Of a stretch of DNA of 64,000 bases, positions 1 to 9,992 are shown piece after piece (the first letter of the stretch is position 1; each line of letters begins with the position of its first letter). The translations under genes and the position numbers were made by a program. The stretch covers positions 3,663,447-3,727,446 of the forward strand of contig NZ_KN046818.1 of NCBI RefSeq assembly GCF_000742135.1, given 5' to 3'. Origin of the DNA: Klebsiella pneumoniae. GTDB lineage: Bacteria > Pseudomonadota > Gammaproteobacteria > Enterobacterales > Enterobacteriaceae. The notes under the pieces were generated by a model that saw only the letters and a program-made list of their open reading frames with translations, made no database searches and was not told the origin of the DNA.

Positions 1-2
1 AC

Positions 3-26
3 AAAAAAACACCCTTGAGGGTGTTT
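3..26 (-). terminator. Rho-independent terminator of the tRNA-fMet operon
   Basis: Read on the minus strand, a stem AAACACCC/GGGTGTTT with a four-base loop is followed by a run of T. It lies 7 bases beyond the 3' end of the last tRNA, so it closes the tRNA-fMet transcript. Confidence 0.8.
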
Positions 27-33
27 GTAATGT

Positions 34-110
<77 letters not shown>

Positions 111-142
111 TCACCGTACTGCTTCACTTTGTCAAATTTGAT

Positions 143-219
<77 letters not shown>

Positions 220-232
220 TCCGTGGAAGCGC

Positions 233-260
233 ACTATACTCCGCTAGCGAGATGATGCAA
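233..260 (-). promoter_or_regulatory. Sigma-70 promoter of the tRNA-fMet operon
   Basis: On the minus strand TTGCAT (-35) and TATAGT (-10) are separated by 16 bases. The -10 box ends 13 bases before the first tRNA. A GC-rich stretch follows the -10 box, as expected of a stringently controlled stable-RNA promoter. Confidence 0.75.
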
Positions 261-305
261 CCTTTTTTCGACCAAATCGACATTTTTGTAAGAATTGGCT
301 TATAA

Positions 306-329
306 AACGCCACGTTGTGGTGTTTTTTT
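306..329. terminator. Short hairpin with T-run upstream of mltA
   Basis: AACGCCAC-GTT-GTGGTGTT followed by TTTTT forms an 8 bp stem with one G-U pair and a three-base loop. It also has T residues on the opposite strand. No gene lies just upstream on the plus strand, so its role is unclear; it may isolate mltA from antisense transcription through the tRNA region. Confidence 0.4.
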
Positions 330-429
330 ACACAAATCTGTGCCATCGATGAGATCGCGCATTTCAATAGCTCCGGCGCTTTGTTATCTTCAACACGCAC
401 TAAGGCTTCGCAGCAAAAGATGAGACACC

Positions 430-1527
430 ATGAAAGGACGTTGGGCAAAATATGTAGCGACGGGGGCAATGCTGGCCATGCTCGCCGCCTGTTCCTCAAA
501 ACCGACCGACCGCGGTCAGCAATATAGCGATGGCAAGTTCACCCAGCCGTTTTCACTGGTAAACCAGCCGGATGCCGTCGGGGCGCCGATCAACGCCGGC
601 GACTTCTCCGAGCAGGTTAATCAAATTCGTAACGCCTCGCCACGCCTCTATAATAGCCAGAGCAACGTCTATAACGCGCTGCAGGAGTGGCTGCGCGCCG
701 GCGGCGACACCCGTACGCTGCGCCAGTTTGGCATCGACGCCTGGCAGATGCAGGGCGTCGACAACTATGGCAACGTCCAGTTTACCGGCTACTACACGCC
801 GGTGGTGCAGGCGCGCCACACCCGTCAGGGCGAATTCCAGTACCCCATTTACCGTATGCCGCCGAAACGCGGTAAGCTGCCGTCCCGCGCCAGCATCTAT
901 GCCGGCGCGCTGAGCGATAACTATGTGCTGGCGTACAGCAACTCGCTGATGGATAACTTCATCATGGACGTGCAGGGCAGCGGCTATATCGACTTTGGCG
1001 ATGGTTCGCCGCTCAACTTCTTTAGCTATGCCGGGAAAAACGGCTGGCCCTATCGCAGCATCGGCAAAGTGCTGATCGACCGCGGGGAAGTGAAGAAAGA
1101 AGATATGTCGATGCAGGCGATCCGCGAGTGGGGTGAGAAGCACAGCGAAGCGGAAGTGCGTGAGCTGCTGGAGCAGAACCCGTCGTTCGTGTTCTTTAAA
1201 CCGCAGTCTTTCGCGCCGGTGAAAGGGGCCAGCGCTGTGCCGCTGATCGGCCGCGCCTCGGTGGCCTCCGACCGGTCGATTATTCCGCCAGGAACCACCT
1301 TGCTGGCCGAGGTGCCTCTGCTGGATAATAACGGCAAGTTTAACGGCCAGTACGAACTGCGCCTGATGGTCGCCCTCGACGTCGGCGGGGCCATCAAAGG
1401 TCAGCATTTCGACATCTATCAGGGCATTGGGCCTGACGCGGGCCACCGTGCCGGCTGGTATAACCACTACGGCCGCGTATGGGTACTGAAAAACGCCCCG
1501 GGCGCGGGGAATGTTTTTAGCGGCTAA
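430..1527 (+). CDS. mltA: Membrane-bound lytic murein transglycosylase A
   Basis: MltA cleaves the MurNAc-GlcNAc bond of peptidoglycan and leaves a 1,6-anhydro end; it works from the inner face of the outer membrane during wall growth and recycling. The 365-residue product has a lipoprotein signal peptide with the lipobox LAAC-S (Cys21). The C-terminal 3D domain contains the motif DVGGAIKGQHFDIYQG, which holds the catalytic Asp. Length and sequence match E. coli MltA, and the position between tRNA-fMet and tcdA is the same. The ATG gives a complete signal peptide. Confidence 0.97.
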   Translation: MKGRWAKYVATGAMLAMLAACSSKPTDRGQQYSDGKFTQPFSLVNQPDAVGAPINAGDFSEQVNQIRNASPRLYNSQSNVYNALQEWLRAGGDTRTLRQFGIDAWQMQGVDNYGNVQFTGYYTPVVQARHTRQGEFQYPIYRMPPKRGKLPSRASIYAGALSDNYVLAYSNSLMDNFIMDVQGSGYIDFGDGSPLNFFSYAGKNGWPYRSIGKVLIDRGEVKKEDMSMQAIREWGEKHSEAEVRELLEQNPSFVFFKPQSFAPVKGASAVPLIGRASVASDRSIIPPGTTLLAEVPLLDNNGKFNGQYELRLMVALDVGGAIKGQHFDIYQGIGPDAGHRAGWYNHYGRVWVLKNAPGAGNVFSG

Positions 1528-1554
1528 CTCCCCTGGCCATGCCTGTTGACCAGG

Positions 1555-1603
1555 GCGCCCGGATGACGCCGTTTACGGCGGCCTCCGGGCGCTGTCATTT
1601 TGT
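1555..1603 (+). terminator. Hairpin between mltA and tcdA
   Basis: A perfect 9 bp stem GCGCCCGGA/TCCGGGCGC encloses a second small hairpin (GCCG...CGGC) and is followed by a T-rich but interrupted tail (GTCATTTTGTT). It is likely a weak terminator or attenuator after mltA. Confidence 0.45.
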
Positions 1604-1614
1604 TCTGAGGTTCT

Positions 1615-2436
1615 ATGTCTGTTGTAATCAGCGATGCCTGGCGCCAGCGTTTTGGCGGTACGGCACGTTTATATGGTGAAAAAGCGCTGCAATGTTTTGC
1701 CGACGCCCACGTCTGCGTGGTCGGGATCGGCGGGGTCGGCTCCTGGGCGGCGGAAGCGCTGGCGCGGACCGGCATCGGGGCGATCACCCTTATCGATATG
1801 GACGATGTCTGCGTCACCAACACCAATCGTCAGATCCACGCCCTCAGCGGCAACGTCGGGCTGGCGAAAGCGGAGGTGATGGCGGAGCGTATTCGTCTCA
1901 TCAACCCGGAGTGTCGGGTGACGGTGGTGGATGATTTCGTGACCCCGGAAAACGTGGCGGAATATCTTGGCGTCGGCTTTAGCTATGTTATCGACGCCAT
2001 CGATAGCGTCCGGCCGAAAGCGGCGCTTATCGCCTGGTGTCGCCGCTACAAGGTGCCGCTGGTGACTACCGGCGGGGCGGGTGGTCAGATTGACCCAACG
2101 CAGATCCAGGTCGCTGACCTGGCGAAGACCATCCAGGATCCGCTGGCGGCCAAACTGCGCGAGCGGCTGAAAAGCCAGTTTGGGGTGGTGAAAAACAGCA
2201 AAGGTAAGCTCGGTGTAGACTGCGTCTTCTCTACGGAAGCGCTGGTCTACCCGCAGGCGGACGGCAGCGTCTGCGCAATGAAGAGCACGGCGGAAGGGCC
2301 GAAGCGGATGGACTGCGCTTCCGGCTTTGGCGCGGCGACGATGGTGACCGCGACCTTCGGGTTCGTCGCGGTGTCGCATGCCCTGAAGAAGATGCTGGCG
2401 AAAGCGCAGCGTGACGCTGCGGCTTCCGGAAAGTAG
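1615..2436 (+). CDS. tcdA: tRNA threonylcarbamoyladenosine dehydratase TcdA (CsdL)
   Basis: TcdA uses ATP to cyclise the t6A37 base of ANN-decoding tRNAs to cyclic t6A. It is an E1/MoeB/ThiF-like adenylating enzyme of 273 residues with the Rossmann motif GIGGVGSWAAE near residues 38-48 and the conserved region DxDDVCVTNTNRQ that follows. In E. coli it takes part in a sulfur relay with CsdA and CsdE, whose genes lie just downstream on the opposite strand. The start follows TCTGAGGTTCT. Confidence 0.96.
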   Translation: MSVVISDAWRQRFGGTARLYGEKALQCFADAHVCVVGIGGVGSWAAEALARTGIGAITLIDMDDVCVTNTNRQIHALSGNVGLAKAEVMAERIRLINPECRVTVVDDFVTPENVAEYLGVGFSYVIDAIDSVRPKAALIAWCRRYKVPLVTTGGAGGQIDPTQIQVADLAKTIQDPLAAKLRERLKSQFGVVKNSKGKLGVDCVFSTEALVYPQADGSVCAMKSTAEGPKRMDCASGFGAATMVTATFGFVAVSHALKKMLAKAQRDAAASGK

Positions 2437-2478
2437 TTTGCCCACCGGGCTCGGCGGCGGGAAAGCGAAATCGTGAGA

Positions 2479-2910
2479 TTACCTTTCGCGGGCGGCGGCG
2501 AGCACCGCCTCGCTCAGGGCGCTGAGGCCCTGGCTGCGCGAGGCGCTGAGCTGGCCGCGCAGCCCCAGCTCGTCGAACAGCGCCAGCGGATCCTGCGCCA
2601 GGATCCCGGCGCGGGTTTTTCCTTCCACGGCGGTTAAAAGTACCGCCAGCAGACCGCGCACAATCCTTCCTTCGCTGTCGCCAAAGAAGTGCAGCCTGCC
2701 CTCGGCGTCCTCCTCATAGCCCAGCCAGACGCGGTTCTCACAGCCGGCAATCTCATGGGCCTGCGCTTTGCGCTCGTCGGTCAGCGTCGGCAGCTTTTTG
2801 CCCAATAAAATCAGCTGACGGTATTTATCCTCCCACTGGTTCAGCGGGGCGAAGATCTGGCGCAGCGTAGCGTCGGTAATGGTTGTGCCGAAGGGGTGCA
2901 GAGTTGTCAT
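2479..2910 (-). CDS. csdE: Sulfur acceptor protein CsdE
   Basis: CsdE takes persulfide sulfur from CsdA on a conserved Cys, seen here in the motif [10 protein letters not shown]. It is an SufE-family protein of 143 residues, close to the 147 of E. coli. Its ATG overlaps the stop codon of csdA by one base (TAATG), so the two are translationally coupled and made in step. Confidence 0.96.
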   Translation of the reverse strand: MTTLHPFGTTITDATLRQIFAPLNQWEDKYRQLILLGKKLPTLTDERKAQAHEIAGCENRVWLGYEEDAEGRLHFFGDSEGRIVRGLLAVLLTAVEGKTRAGILAQDPLALFDELGLRGQLSASRSQGLSALSEAVLAAARER

Positions 2911-4115
2911 TAATCCACCAGAATTTCCAGGGCGCGATCCACCGCGTGGACCAGCGCCGCAACATCGTCTTGGGTATTGTAGGGGGCGAAAGAGGCCCGC
3001 AGGGTGCCGCTGACCCCTAAGGCAGCCAGCAGCGGCTGGGCGCAGTGTTGTCCGGCGCGCAGGGCAATGCCGGACTCCGCCAGCAGCGTCACCAGATCGC
3101 TGTGATGAATACCCTCAAATTCAAAGGCCAGCAGGCTTGACTGCTGGCAGCGGAAAGAGCGGAAGCCCGGCCGTTTCGCCAGTTCCTCTTCCGCCAGGCT
3201 CGCCAGACTGCGGCTCCAGTTTTCCGCCTGGCCGATATCGCTCTGCGCCAGCCACTCCAGCGCGGCGCTGAGGCCGATAACCCCGGCGACATTCGGCGTA
3301 CCGGCCTCGAGGCCATAGGGGGCCGGCTGCGGCGTAAAGCCGTCAAAGCTGACCTCGGCGATCATTTTCCCGCCGCCGAGCCAGGGCGACATCGCTGCCA
3401 GCAGCTCGCTTTTGCCGTACAGGGCGCCGATCCCGGTCGGGCCATACAGCTTATGGCCGGAAAAGGCGTAAAAATCGATATCCAGCGCCTGCACGTCAGC
3501 GGGGAAATGCACCGCCCCCTGGGCGCCATCAACCATCACCACCATCCCGGCGGCGTGGGCAAGGCGGATAGCCTGGGCCAGGTCCGGGCAGCCGCCGGTG
3601 ACGTTGGACATCTGGCCGATGGCCAGCACCCGGCTGCGCGAGGTAATCAGCGCGCTGAGGCTGGCGATATCCGGCAGACGGTCGGCGCCAAGCGGCAGCT
3701 TGACCACTCTGGCGCCGGTCTGCCCGGCCACCATCAGCCAGGGCACGAGGTTGGCATGATGCTCGGCTTCGCTAACGATAATTTCATCGCCAGGCTGCAG
3801 GCGCGGCCGGACGTAGCTCTGCGCCACCATATTGATGGCCTCGGTGGTCCCCCGCGTCCAGACGATATCTTTGCCGGACGGGGCGTTAAGCCACGCCGCC
3901 ACGCGATCGCGGGCCGCCTCGTAGCGCTCGGTCAGCCGCTGGGCGGCGGCGAACTGGCTGCGATGGACATTGCCGGCGCTCAGGCGATAAAACTGGTCGC
4001 TGGCGTCGATCACCGCCAGCGGTTTGAGCGCTGTCGCCGCGCTGTCGAGATAGACGCCGGCATCGGCCAGAGCCGGAAACTGCGCGCGAAAGTGCGCCGG
4101 GTTGAATGCGTTCAT
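2910..4115 (-). CDS. csdA: Cysteine desulfurase CsdA
   Basis: CsdA is a PLP enzyme that removes sulfur from cysteine (and selenium from selenocysteine) and hands it to CsdE. The PLP lysine lies in [10 protein letters not shown] and the persulfide Cys in [11 protein letters not shown]. The frame is open 34 codons further upstream, but the start at 4115 is preferred: it has a GAGGA ribosome site 6 bases upstream, gives 401 residues as in E. coli, and begins [16 protein letters not shown] like the known protein. Confidence 0.96.
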   Translation of the reverse strand: MNAFNPAHFRAQFPALADAGVYLDSAATALKPLAVIDASDQFYRLSAGNVHRSQFAAAQRLTERYEAARDRVAAWLNAPSGKDIVWTRGTTEAINMVAQSYVRPRLQPGDEIIVSEAEHHANLVPWLMVAGQTGARVVKLPLGADRLPDIASLSALITSRSRVLAIGQMSNVTGGCPDLAQAIRLAHAAGMVVMVDGAQGAVHFPADVQALDIDFYAFSGHKLYGPTGIGALYGKSELLAAMSPWLGGGKMIAEVSFDGFTPQPAPYGLEAGTPNVAGVIGLSAALEWLAQSDIGQAENWSRSLASLAEEELAKRPGFRSFRCQQSSLLAFEFEGIHHSDLVTLLAESGIALRAGQHCAQPLLAALGVSGTLRASFAPYNTQDDVAALVHAVDRALEILVD

Positions 4116-4306
4116 GGAATTCCTCGTATCAATACCGCGATCGTCGCGCAATTTGCCGGGCATGACAAGGTCTCTGCGTCCTGTGGAATTGTCCGAATGT
4201 GACTCCACGTCGGTCAAAGAGGGTTATGCTGAAAAGTGTTGGGTTTGTGTTTTAACCTATTACTTAACGAGTTACGAATAGTATAAATAGCCGTAAGGAG
4301 AGAAGA

Positions 4307-4537
4307 ATGAAAATGACTAAGGCCGCTGCGATTATCTCTGCCTGTATGCTGACTTTAGGCCTGAGCGCCTGTTCCTCTAACTATGTGATGCATACCAATG
4401 ATGGGCGGACCATCGTTACCGACGGGAAACCGCAAACCGATAATGACACTGGCATGATCTCGTATAAAGACGCGTGGGGCAACAAACAGCAGATTAATCG
4501 CTCTGACGTGAAACAACTGGGTGAACTGGACGAGTAA
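4307..4537 (+). CDS. ygdI: YgdI-type small lipoprotein
   Basis: This 76-residue lipoprotein has a signal peptide and lipobox LSAC-S (Cys23), followed by the YgdI/YgdR (DUF903) domain with the signature YVMHTNDGRTIV and a DGKPQTDNDTGMISYKDAWG stretch. Function is unknown; it is predicted to sit in the outer membrane. A strong ribosome site (AAGGAG) lies 8 bases upstream of the ATG. Its 3' end converges with the gcvB RNA. Confidence 0.93.
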   Translation: MKMTKAAAIISACMLTLGLSACSSNYVMHTNDGRTIVTDGKPQTDNDTGMISYKDAWGNKQQINRSDVKQLGELDE

Positions 4538-4551
4538 GGCAGTAAAAAGGC

Positions 4552-4759
4552 AAAAAAAAGCACCGCGCGTTGCGGTGCTACATTAAATCACTATGGACAG
4601 ACAGGGTAAATGTACAGGAAGTGAAAAGGGGTAGCTTTGCTACCAGGGTCTGCAAAAACAGACCAATTGCAAACACAACAACACAACATCACAACCGTAA
4701 GCCAAAAGCTTGATGGAACACGCATTCCAAAAAAAGCTTCTCGTTCCGGCTCAGGAAGT
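4552..4759 (-). ncRNA. gcvB: GcvB small regulatory RNA
   Basis: GcvB is an Hfq-dependent sRNA that represses many amino-acid and peptide transporter mRNAs. The minus strand begins ACTTCCTGAGCCGGAACGA as in E. coli, contains the G/U-rich seed region R1 (GTTGTGATGTTGTGTTGTTG, within 4670-4696), and ends in the terminator GCACCGC-AACGC-GCGGTGC plus eight T. Total length is about 208 bases. It is transcribed divergently from gcvA, which encodes its activator, exactly as in E. coli. Confidence 0.95.
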
Positions 4760-4765
4760 GCCGCC

Positions 4766-4794
4766 ACTATAGGTATTTGCTGGTAGAACCTCAA
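4766..4794 (-). promoter_or_regulatory. Sigma-70 promoter of gcvB
   Basis: On the minus strand TTGAGG (-35) and TATAGT (-10) are spaced by 17 bases. The predicted first base of GcvB lies 7 bases beyond the -10 box. GcvA activates this promoter in E. coli; its binding site would fall in the 4795-4888 region shared with gcvA. Confidence 0.8.
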
Positions 4795-4888
4795 CGGACA
4801 ATTTATAATGGCTCAGATAAAAAAAACTAATAGGTTAATCATTGTTTCCTATTTGTTAAATTGAGTTAACATCTAAGCCAGGATAACC

Positions 4889-5806
4889 ATGTCGAAGCGA
4901 TTACCACCTCTGAATGCATTACGTGTTTTTGATGCAGCCGCACGTCATCTCAGCTTCACTCGGGCAGCCGATGAGCTTTTTGTGACGCAGGCCGCAGTCA
5001 GCCATCAAATCAAGTCTCTCGAGGATTTTCTGGGCCTTAAGCTGTTCCGTCGGCGCAATCGTTCGCTGCTGTTAACGGAAGAAGGGCAGAGCTATTTTCA
5101 GGATATTAAAGAGATTTTTTCGCAACTGACGGAAGCGACGCGTAAACTGCAGGCGCGCAGCGCCAAAGGGGCATTAACGGTCAGTTTATTGCCAAGTTTC
5201 GCCATTCAGTGGCTGGTGCCAAGACTCACAAGCTTTAACTCAGCTTATCCGGGAATCGACGTCAGGATCCAGGCGGTGGACCGTCAGGAGGATAAGCTGG
5301 CGGACGATGTCGATGTGGCGATTTTTTATGGCCGCGGCAACTGGCCGGGCCTGCGTGTGGAAAAATTGTACGCCGAGTATCTGCTGCCGGTCTGTTCCCC
5401 GCTCTTGCTCACCGGCGACAAAGCATTGAAAACGCCTGCCGATCTGGCGCAACATACCCTGCTTCACGATGCGTCCCGCCGCGACTGGCAAACTTATACC
5501 CGTCAGCTTGGTCTAAGCCATATTAATGTGCAGCAGGGGCCGATTTTCAGCCATAGCGCGATGGTGCTGCAGGCGGCCATTCACGGGCAGGGCGTGGCGC
5601 TGGCCAACAACGTCATGGCGCAGTCCGAAATTGAAGCCGGTCGTCTGGTGTGTCCGTTTAATGATGTTCTGGTCAGTAAGAATGCGTTTTACCTTGTTTG
5701 CCATGACAGTCAGGCAGAACTGGGTAAAATAGCCGCTTTCCGGCAGTGGATCCTGGCGAAAGCGGCAAGTGAACAAGAAAAATTCCGCTTTCGTTATGAA
5801 CAATAA
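4889..5806 (+). CDS. gcvA: LysR-type regulator GcvA of the glycine cleavage system
   Basis: GcvA activates gcvTHP when glycine is present, represses it otherwise with GcvR, and activates gcvB. The 305-residue protein has the N-terminal winged helix-turn-helix (LNALRVFDAAARHLSFTRAA, then VTQAAVSHQIKSLEDFLG) and a C-terminal LysR substrate domain. Divergent placement from gcvB is conserved. The start follows CAGGATAACC. Confidence 0.96.
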   Translation: MSKRLPPLNALRVFDAAARHLSFTRAADELFVTQAAVSHQIKSLEDFLGLKLFRRRNRSLLLTEEGQSYFQDIKEIFSQLTEATRKLQARSAKGALTVSLLPSFAIQWLVPRLTSFNSAYPGIDVRIQAVDRQEDKLADDVDVAIFYGRGNWPGLRVEKLYAEYLLPVCSPLLLTGDKALKTPADLAQHTLLHDASRRDWQTYTRQLGLSHINVQQGPIFSHSAMVLQAAIHGQGVALANNVMAQSEIEAGRLVCPFNDVLVSKNAFYLVCHDSQAELGKIAAFRQWILAKAASEQEKFRFRYEQ

Positions 5807-5825
5807 TTACTTGTAGGGTAACAAC

Positions 5826-6221
5826 ATGACCAGCCGTTTTATGCTGATATTCGCCGCGATTAGCGGCTTTATCTTTGTGGCTCTGGGCGCCTTTGGCGCG
5901 CATGTCTTAAGTCAATCGCTCGGCGCGGCGGAGATGGCCTGGATCCATACCGGCCTGGAGTACCAGGCCTTCCATACCCTGGCGATTTTTGGTCTGGCGG
6001 TGGCGATGCAGCGTCGGATCAGTATCTGGTTCTACTGGAGCAGCGTATTTCTGGCGTTAGGGACCGTGCTGTTCAGCGGCAGCCTCTATTGTCTGGCGCT
6101 CTCTCATTTACGTCTGTGGGCGTTCGTGACCCCGGTGGGCGGCGTAAGCTTCCTCGCCGGTTGGGTTTTAATGTTAATTGGTGCAATTCGTCTGAAACGT
6201 AAGGGCGTTGTTCATGAATAA
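5826..6221 (+). CDS. ygdD: DUF423 inner-membrane protein YgdD
   Basis: This 131-residue protein has four predicted membrane segments and the DUF423 pattern GALGAFGAH (seen as [10 protein letters not shown] near the N terminus). Function is unknown. It lies 19 bases after gcvA and its last codons overlap the start of rlmM by 8 bases, so gcvA-ygdD-rlmM may be one transcript. Confidence 0.92.
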   Translation: MTSRFMLIFAAISGFIFVALGAFGAHVLSQSLGAAEMAWIHTGLEYQAFHTLAIFGLAVAMQRRISIWFYWSSVFLALGTVLFSGSLYCLALSHLRLWAFVTPVGGVSFLAGWVLMLIGAIRLKRKGVVHE

Positions 6222-7314
6222 GGTTGTCCTCTATTGTCGCCCTGGGTTTGAGAAAGAGTGCGCAGCAGAAATTACCGATAAGGCAGCCCGCCTTGAGGTG
6301 TTTGGTTTTGCCCGGGTCAAAGAAGACTCTGGCTATGTAATTTTTGAAGGTTATCAGCAGGACGACGGCGAGAAGCTGGTGCGCGATCTGCCGTTCAGCT
6401 CGCTGATTTTTGCCCGTCAGATGTTTGTGGTCGGCGAACTGCTGCGCGACCTGCCGCCGGAGGATCGCATTACCCCGATCGTCGGCATGCTGCAGGGCGT
6501 GGTGGAGAAGGGTGGCGAGCTGCGTGTGGAAGTGGCGGATACCAACGAAAGCAAAGAGCTGATGAAGTTCTGCCGCAAGTTTACGGTGCCGTTACGCGCG
6601 GCGCTGCGCGAGGCGGGCGTGCTGACCAACTATGAAACGCCAAAGCGACCGGTGGTGCATGTGTTCTTTATCGCCCCCGGCTGCTGCTATACCGGCTACT
6701 CATACAGCAACAACAACTCACCGTTCTATATGGGCATTCCGCGGCTGAAGTTTCCGTCCGACGCCCCGAGCCGTTCCACCCTCAAGCTGGAAGAGGCGTT
6801 CCACGTTTTTATTCCGGCGGACGAGTGGGACGAGCGTCTGGCGAACGGCATGTATGCCGTCGATCTCGGCGCCTGCCCGGGCGGCTGGACCTATCAGCTG
6901 GTGAAGCGCAACATGTGGGTCTCTTCGGTCGATAACGGCCCGATGGCCCAGAGCCTGATGGATACCGGCCAGGTGTCCTGGCTGCGCGAAGACGGTTTCC
7001 GCTATCGTCCGAACCGCAACAACATCTCGTGGATGGTCTGCGATATGGTGGAGAAACCGGCGAAGGTGGCGGCGCTGATGGCGCAGTGGCTGGTCAACGG
7101 CTGGTGCCGGGAGACCATCTTCAACCTCAAGCTGCCGATGAAAAAGCGCTATGAAGAGGTGTCGCAGAATCTGGCCTATATTCAGGCCCAGCTGGACGAG
7201 CACGGCGTTAACGCCCAGATCCAGGCGCGTCAGCTGTATCACGATCGTGAAGAAGTGACCGTTCACGTGCGCCGCCTGTGGGCCGCCGTCGGCGGACGTC
7301 GCGACGAGCGTTAA
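6214..7314 (+). CDS. rlmM: 23S rRNA 2'-O-ribose methyltransferase RlmM (C2498)
   Basis: RlmM methylates the ribose of C2498 in 23S rRNA with SAM. It has an N-terminal THUMP-like domain and a Rossmann methyltransferase domain with the SAM motif [13 protein letters not shown] and a K-D-K-E type active site. A start two codons upstream is possible, but the ATG at 6214 gives 366 residues and the N terminus [16 protein letters not shown] of the E. coli protein. Confidence 0.96.
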   Translation: MNKVVLYCRPGFEKECAAEITDKAARLEVFGFARVKEDSGYVIFEGYQQDDGEKLVRDLPFSSLIFARQMFVVGELLRDLPPEDRITPIVGMLQGVVEKGGELRVEVADTNESKELMKFCRKFTVPLRAALREAGVLTNYETPKRPVVHVFFIAPGCCYTGYSYSNNNSPFYMGIPRLKFPSDAPSRSTLKLEEAFHVFIPADEWDERLANGMYAVDLGACPGGWTYQLVKRNMWVSSVDNGPMAQSLMDTGQVSWLREDGFRYRPNRNNISWMVCDMVEKPAKVAALMAQWLVNGWCRETIFNLKLPMKKRYEEVSQNLAYIQAQLDEHGVNAQIQARQLYHDREEVTVHVRRLWAAVGGRRDER

Positions 7315-7327
7315 TCCTTCCCCCTCA

Positions 7328-7356
7328 GGCCGGAGACGCGTGCGCGTCCTCCGGCC
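7328..7356. terminator. Bidirectional hairpin between rlmM and fucR
   Basis: GGCCGGAG and CTCCGGCC form an 8 bp GC-rich stem between the two convergent genes. T-runs are weak on both sides, so intrinsic termination is plausible but not certain. Confidence 0.5.
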
Positions 7357-7362
7357 TTCCCC

Positions 7363-8073
7363 TTAAGGCTGCGGCGCATCCGACACAATATGCGTCACGT
7401 CATCCAGATGACCAATCCTCGCCTCGCCGGAGCGGTTGAACTTGCTTTTGTCGATCAGCAGTAGCGACTGCGCCGCCCGCTTAAGCAGGATCGATTTGAA
7501 GTCGGCATTGAACGCATTGGAGTCCCACAGCGCGCCCTGCGGGTCGATGCCTTCGCAGGAAAAAATAAACAGATCGATCTCCAGCGATTTCAGCTGGGAA
7601 ATCAGCGCCGGGTTCACGTAGCAGCCATATTTCCGCTGCAGAGTGCCGCCGGAGCAGGTGAGCGTGATCTGGTCGCGTTTGGCCAGCTCCTGGCAGATGG
7701 GCTGGCTGTTGGTAAAGACGTGCAGCGGGCGGTCCGGCAGCTGGCGGGCGAGATACCAGCAGGTGGAGCTGGCATCGAGGGCGATCACCATCCCTTCGTC
7801 AATCCAGGCCAGCGCTTCGCGGGCGATGTCGGCTTTATGCGCGTAATGGCTTTTCAGGCGCATGTGGAAAGGATCGCCGCTGTCCTGGCTGCGCTGGTGG
7901 ATCACTTTGGCCCGGCCGTGGTTACGCAGCACTTTGCCCTGCGCCTGCAGCTCGCTCAGATCGCGGCGAATAGTTTCCCTGCTGACGTTGAGCTGTTTTG
8001 ACAACGTTTCGGTGGTCAGGCTGCTGTGGGTGATCAGGAGATCGACGATCGCCTGCTGGCGGGCTGCTTTCAT
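7363..8073 (-). CDS. fucR: L-fucose operon activator FucR (DeoR family)
   Basis: FucR turns on the fuc genes in response to fuculose-1-phosphate. The 236-residue protein has a DeoR helix-turn-helix at its N terminus (SSLTTETLSKQLNVSRETIR, RRDLSELQAQGKV) and a sugar-phosphate sensing domain. It is the last gene of the fucPIKUR set and is separated from fucU by 58 bases with a strong hairpin. Confidence 0.95.
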   Translation of the reverse strand: MKAARQQAIVDLLITHSSLTTETLSKQLNVSRETIRRDLSELQAQGKVLRNHGRAKVIHQRSQDSGDPFHMRLKSHYAHKADIAREALAWIDEGMVIALDASSTCWYLARQLPDRPLHVFTNSQPICQELAKRDQITLTCSGGTLQRKYGCYVNPALISQLKSLEIDLFIFSCEGIDPQGALWDSNAFNADFKSILLKRAAQSLLLIDKSKFNRSGEARIGHLDDVTHIVSDAPQP

Positions 8074-8096
8074 TTATTCTCATCCCATCATTGATT

Positions 8097-8121
8097 GAGC
8101 GTCTGCATCAGGCAGACGCTC
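8097..8121. terminator. Perfect hairpin between fucU and fucR
   Basis: GAGCGTCTGC and GCAGACGCTC form a perfect 10 bp stem with a five-base loop (ATCAG). No T-run follows on the minus strand. It may lower transcription into fucR or protect the 3' end of the fucPIKU message. Confidence 0.5.
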
Positions 8122-8131
8122 CGGCATGAGA

Positions 8132-8554
8132 TTACGGCGTGACTCCTTTTTTTAAAAGGATATTTCCGTACTTAGCGCACTCTCCTGTGATAACGATCGC
8201 AAAGGCTTTTTGCGCCCGGTCGTAGAAGGCAAAGCGGTCAATCCGCACGATATCCGGGCAGGGGGCCTGCGCCGATAGCGCCTGCCGATAGCGCTGTTCC
8301 ACCGTCGGGTCGAGCGCATCGCCTTCGACGGCGGCCATCATCACCACCGGCGGCGCATAGCTGTCTAATTCGAACAGCGGGATAATCGCCTGCAGCAGAT
8401 CGCTGACTCGCAGGCCATCGGCGCGGATCACCTGCGGCCCCATGCTGTGCGCCGGGAAATGGGCATCGGAAAAAATGATTTCATCCCCATGGCCCATTTC
8501 GGCCAGCACTTTCAGCAGTTCCGGCGATATCAGCGGGGAAATGGTTTTGAGCAT
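8132..8554 (-). CDS. fucU: L-fucose mutarotase FucU
   Basis: FucU interconverts the alpha and beta anomers of L-fucose. The 140-residue protein belongs to the RbsD/FucU family, with the N-terminal MGHGDEI and HFPAHS motifs that hold the catalytic His and Asp. The ATG follows the fucK stop after one base, so translation is coupled. Confidence 0.96.
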   Translation of the reverse strand: MLKTISPLISPELLKVLAEMGHGDEIIFSDAHFPAHSMGPQVIRADGLRVSDLLQAIIPLFELDSYAPPVVMMAAVEGDALDPTVEQRYRQALSAQAPCPDIVRIDRFAFYDRAQKAFAIVITGECAKYGNILLKKGVTP

Positions 8555-8555
8555 C

Positions 8556-9974
8556 TCAGGCTTCCTCTATCAGTTCAGGTTCAGTTTGCGGCCAGAAATA
8601 GCGGTAGCGGTACGCGACCTGCGCTCTGGCCTGTTCTGGCGAAGAGAACTCGCCCACGCCATACCAGCCAAACATCGCCGCGCCGGCCACGGTGGTTTCG
8701 GCATCGTCGAGGACTTTGATCGGTATCCCGAGTCGGTTGGCCTTGATCTGGTTCCATAGCGCGTTGCGGCTGCCGCCGCCCACCAGCAGCAGCTCTTTCG
8801 CCCTGAAGCCGCCGATTTTTTCCAGGGTTTGCAGATGCTGCGCCAGCTGATCGCTTAACCCCTCCAGCGCGGCGCGGTAAAAATGGCCGCGGGTGGTGTT
8901 GAGCGTGACGCCCTGCCAGCCGGCGTGCTGGCTGGCGAGCAGGTCGCACTGCATCCTGACGCCCTGGGCGCCGGGCGGGATCGCCTGCGCTTCGTCAATC
9001 AGCGTCTGCCATGGGGTGTCAGCGCTCCACAGCAGTTTGCGCACCCACTCGAGCACGCCGGAGGCCAGCCACTGCATCCCCGGGTTATAGCGGCCCGGCT
9101 GGCTGTCCAGCTCGCAGGTGGAGCCGCTGTAGTCACAGAGCAGCGAGGTGTCGACCTGCGCGCTGCGTACCATCAGGATCTCCCAGGTCCCGGAGGAGAG
9201 CACCGGCTCATCCTGCCCGGCGCCGGCGCCAAACAGAGCGAACTGGGTGTCATGCCCGGCCGAGATAACCGGGATCCCGACGGGGAGGCCCAGCAGCGCA
9301 GCGGCCTCCGGCAGCAGGGCGCCGATCGGCTGGCCTGCTTCAACCAGCCGCGGGAACAGGCGGCGCGGCAGGCCGGTCGCCTGCAGGATCGGCGCGCTGA
9401 AATCGCGCTGCCGGAGATCGAGCATCTGGCTGGTGCCCGCCATGGTGAGGTCGGTGGTGAACTCCCCGGTCAGCCGATGGTTGATCAGCGATGAAATAAA
9501 CAGCCAGGCATGGGCCTGCGCCAGCAGCTGCGGGTGGTTCTCTTTCAGCCACACCAGCTTATACAGGGTGTTGAACGCAAACGCGCCGACGCCGGCTATC
9601 CGCTGCAGCTGGCGCGCGGGCATATACTGGCTGATTTTCTCCATCACCGCCGCGGTGCGCGGGCATTTCCAGCTGATGATCGGATACAGCAGGGCACCCT
9701 GCTCATCCACCAACGCGCCATCGACGCCAAAGGTCGTGACGGTAATGCCGCGCACCGTGCAGGAGGCCAGCTGGTCATGGATCTGCCGGCAGCAGTCGGC
9801 AAAGCGCTGCACAATGGCCTCCAGCGACCACTGGTGCCAGTCGCTTTTTTCCGCCGCGATGTCGCTGGCGTTCGCCGTTGCGGCGCGGGCGATAATGTTC
9901 CCTTGTCGATCCACGGCCATCGCCCGCACGTTCGTGGCGCCGCAGTCGAGGACCAGGATAACGTCTTGCTTCAT
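8556..9974 (-). CDS. fucK: L-fuculokinase FucK
   Basis: FucK phosphorylates L-fuculose to L-fuculose-1-phosphate with ATP. It is a 472-residue FGGY-family sugar kinase with the N-terminal phosphate motif [15 protein letters not shown] and the C-terminal adenosine motif [18 protein letters not shown]. It lies between fucI and fucU as in E. coli. Confidence 0.96.
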   Translation of the reverse strand: MKQDVILVLDCGATNVRAMAVDRQGNIIARAATANASDIAAEKSDWHQWSLEAIVQRFADCCRQIHDQLASCTVRGITVTTFGVDGALVDEQGALLYPIISWKCPRTAAVMEKISQYMPARQLQRIAGVGAFAFNTLYKLVWLKENHPQLLAQAHAWLFISSLINHRLTGEFTTDLTMAGTSQMLDLRQRDFSAPILQATGLPRRLFPRLVEAGQPIGALLPEAAALLGLPVGIPVISAGHDTQFALFGAGAGQDEPVLSSGTWEILMVRSAQVDTSLLCDYSGSTCELDSQPGRYNPGMQWLASGVLEWVRKLLWSADTPWQTLIDEAQAIPPGAQGVRMQCDLLASQHAGWQGVTLNTTRGHFYRAALEGLSDQLAQHLQTLEKIGGFRAKELLLVGGGSRNALWNQIKANRLGIPIKVLDDAETTVAGAAMFGWYGVGEFSSPEQARAQVAYRYRYFWPQTEPELIEEA

Positions 9975-9992
9975 AGTGACTCCCGAAACAAC

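Noticed and set aside
553-1467. 304-codon minus-strand frame over mltA, and similar long antisense frames over tcdA, fucI, ppnN, sdaB, relA and cysI
   Set aside because: Long antisense frames are common in GC-rich genes with strong codon bias; these have no ribosome sites and the sense strand is a well-known gene.
4591-4794. 67-codon frame on the minus strand over the gcvB gene
   Set aside because: It runs from the gcvB promoter through the RNA; the region matches the GcvB sRNA in sequence and structure, so the frame is accidental.
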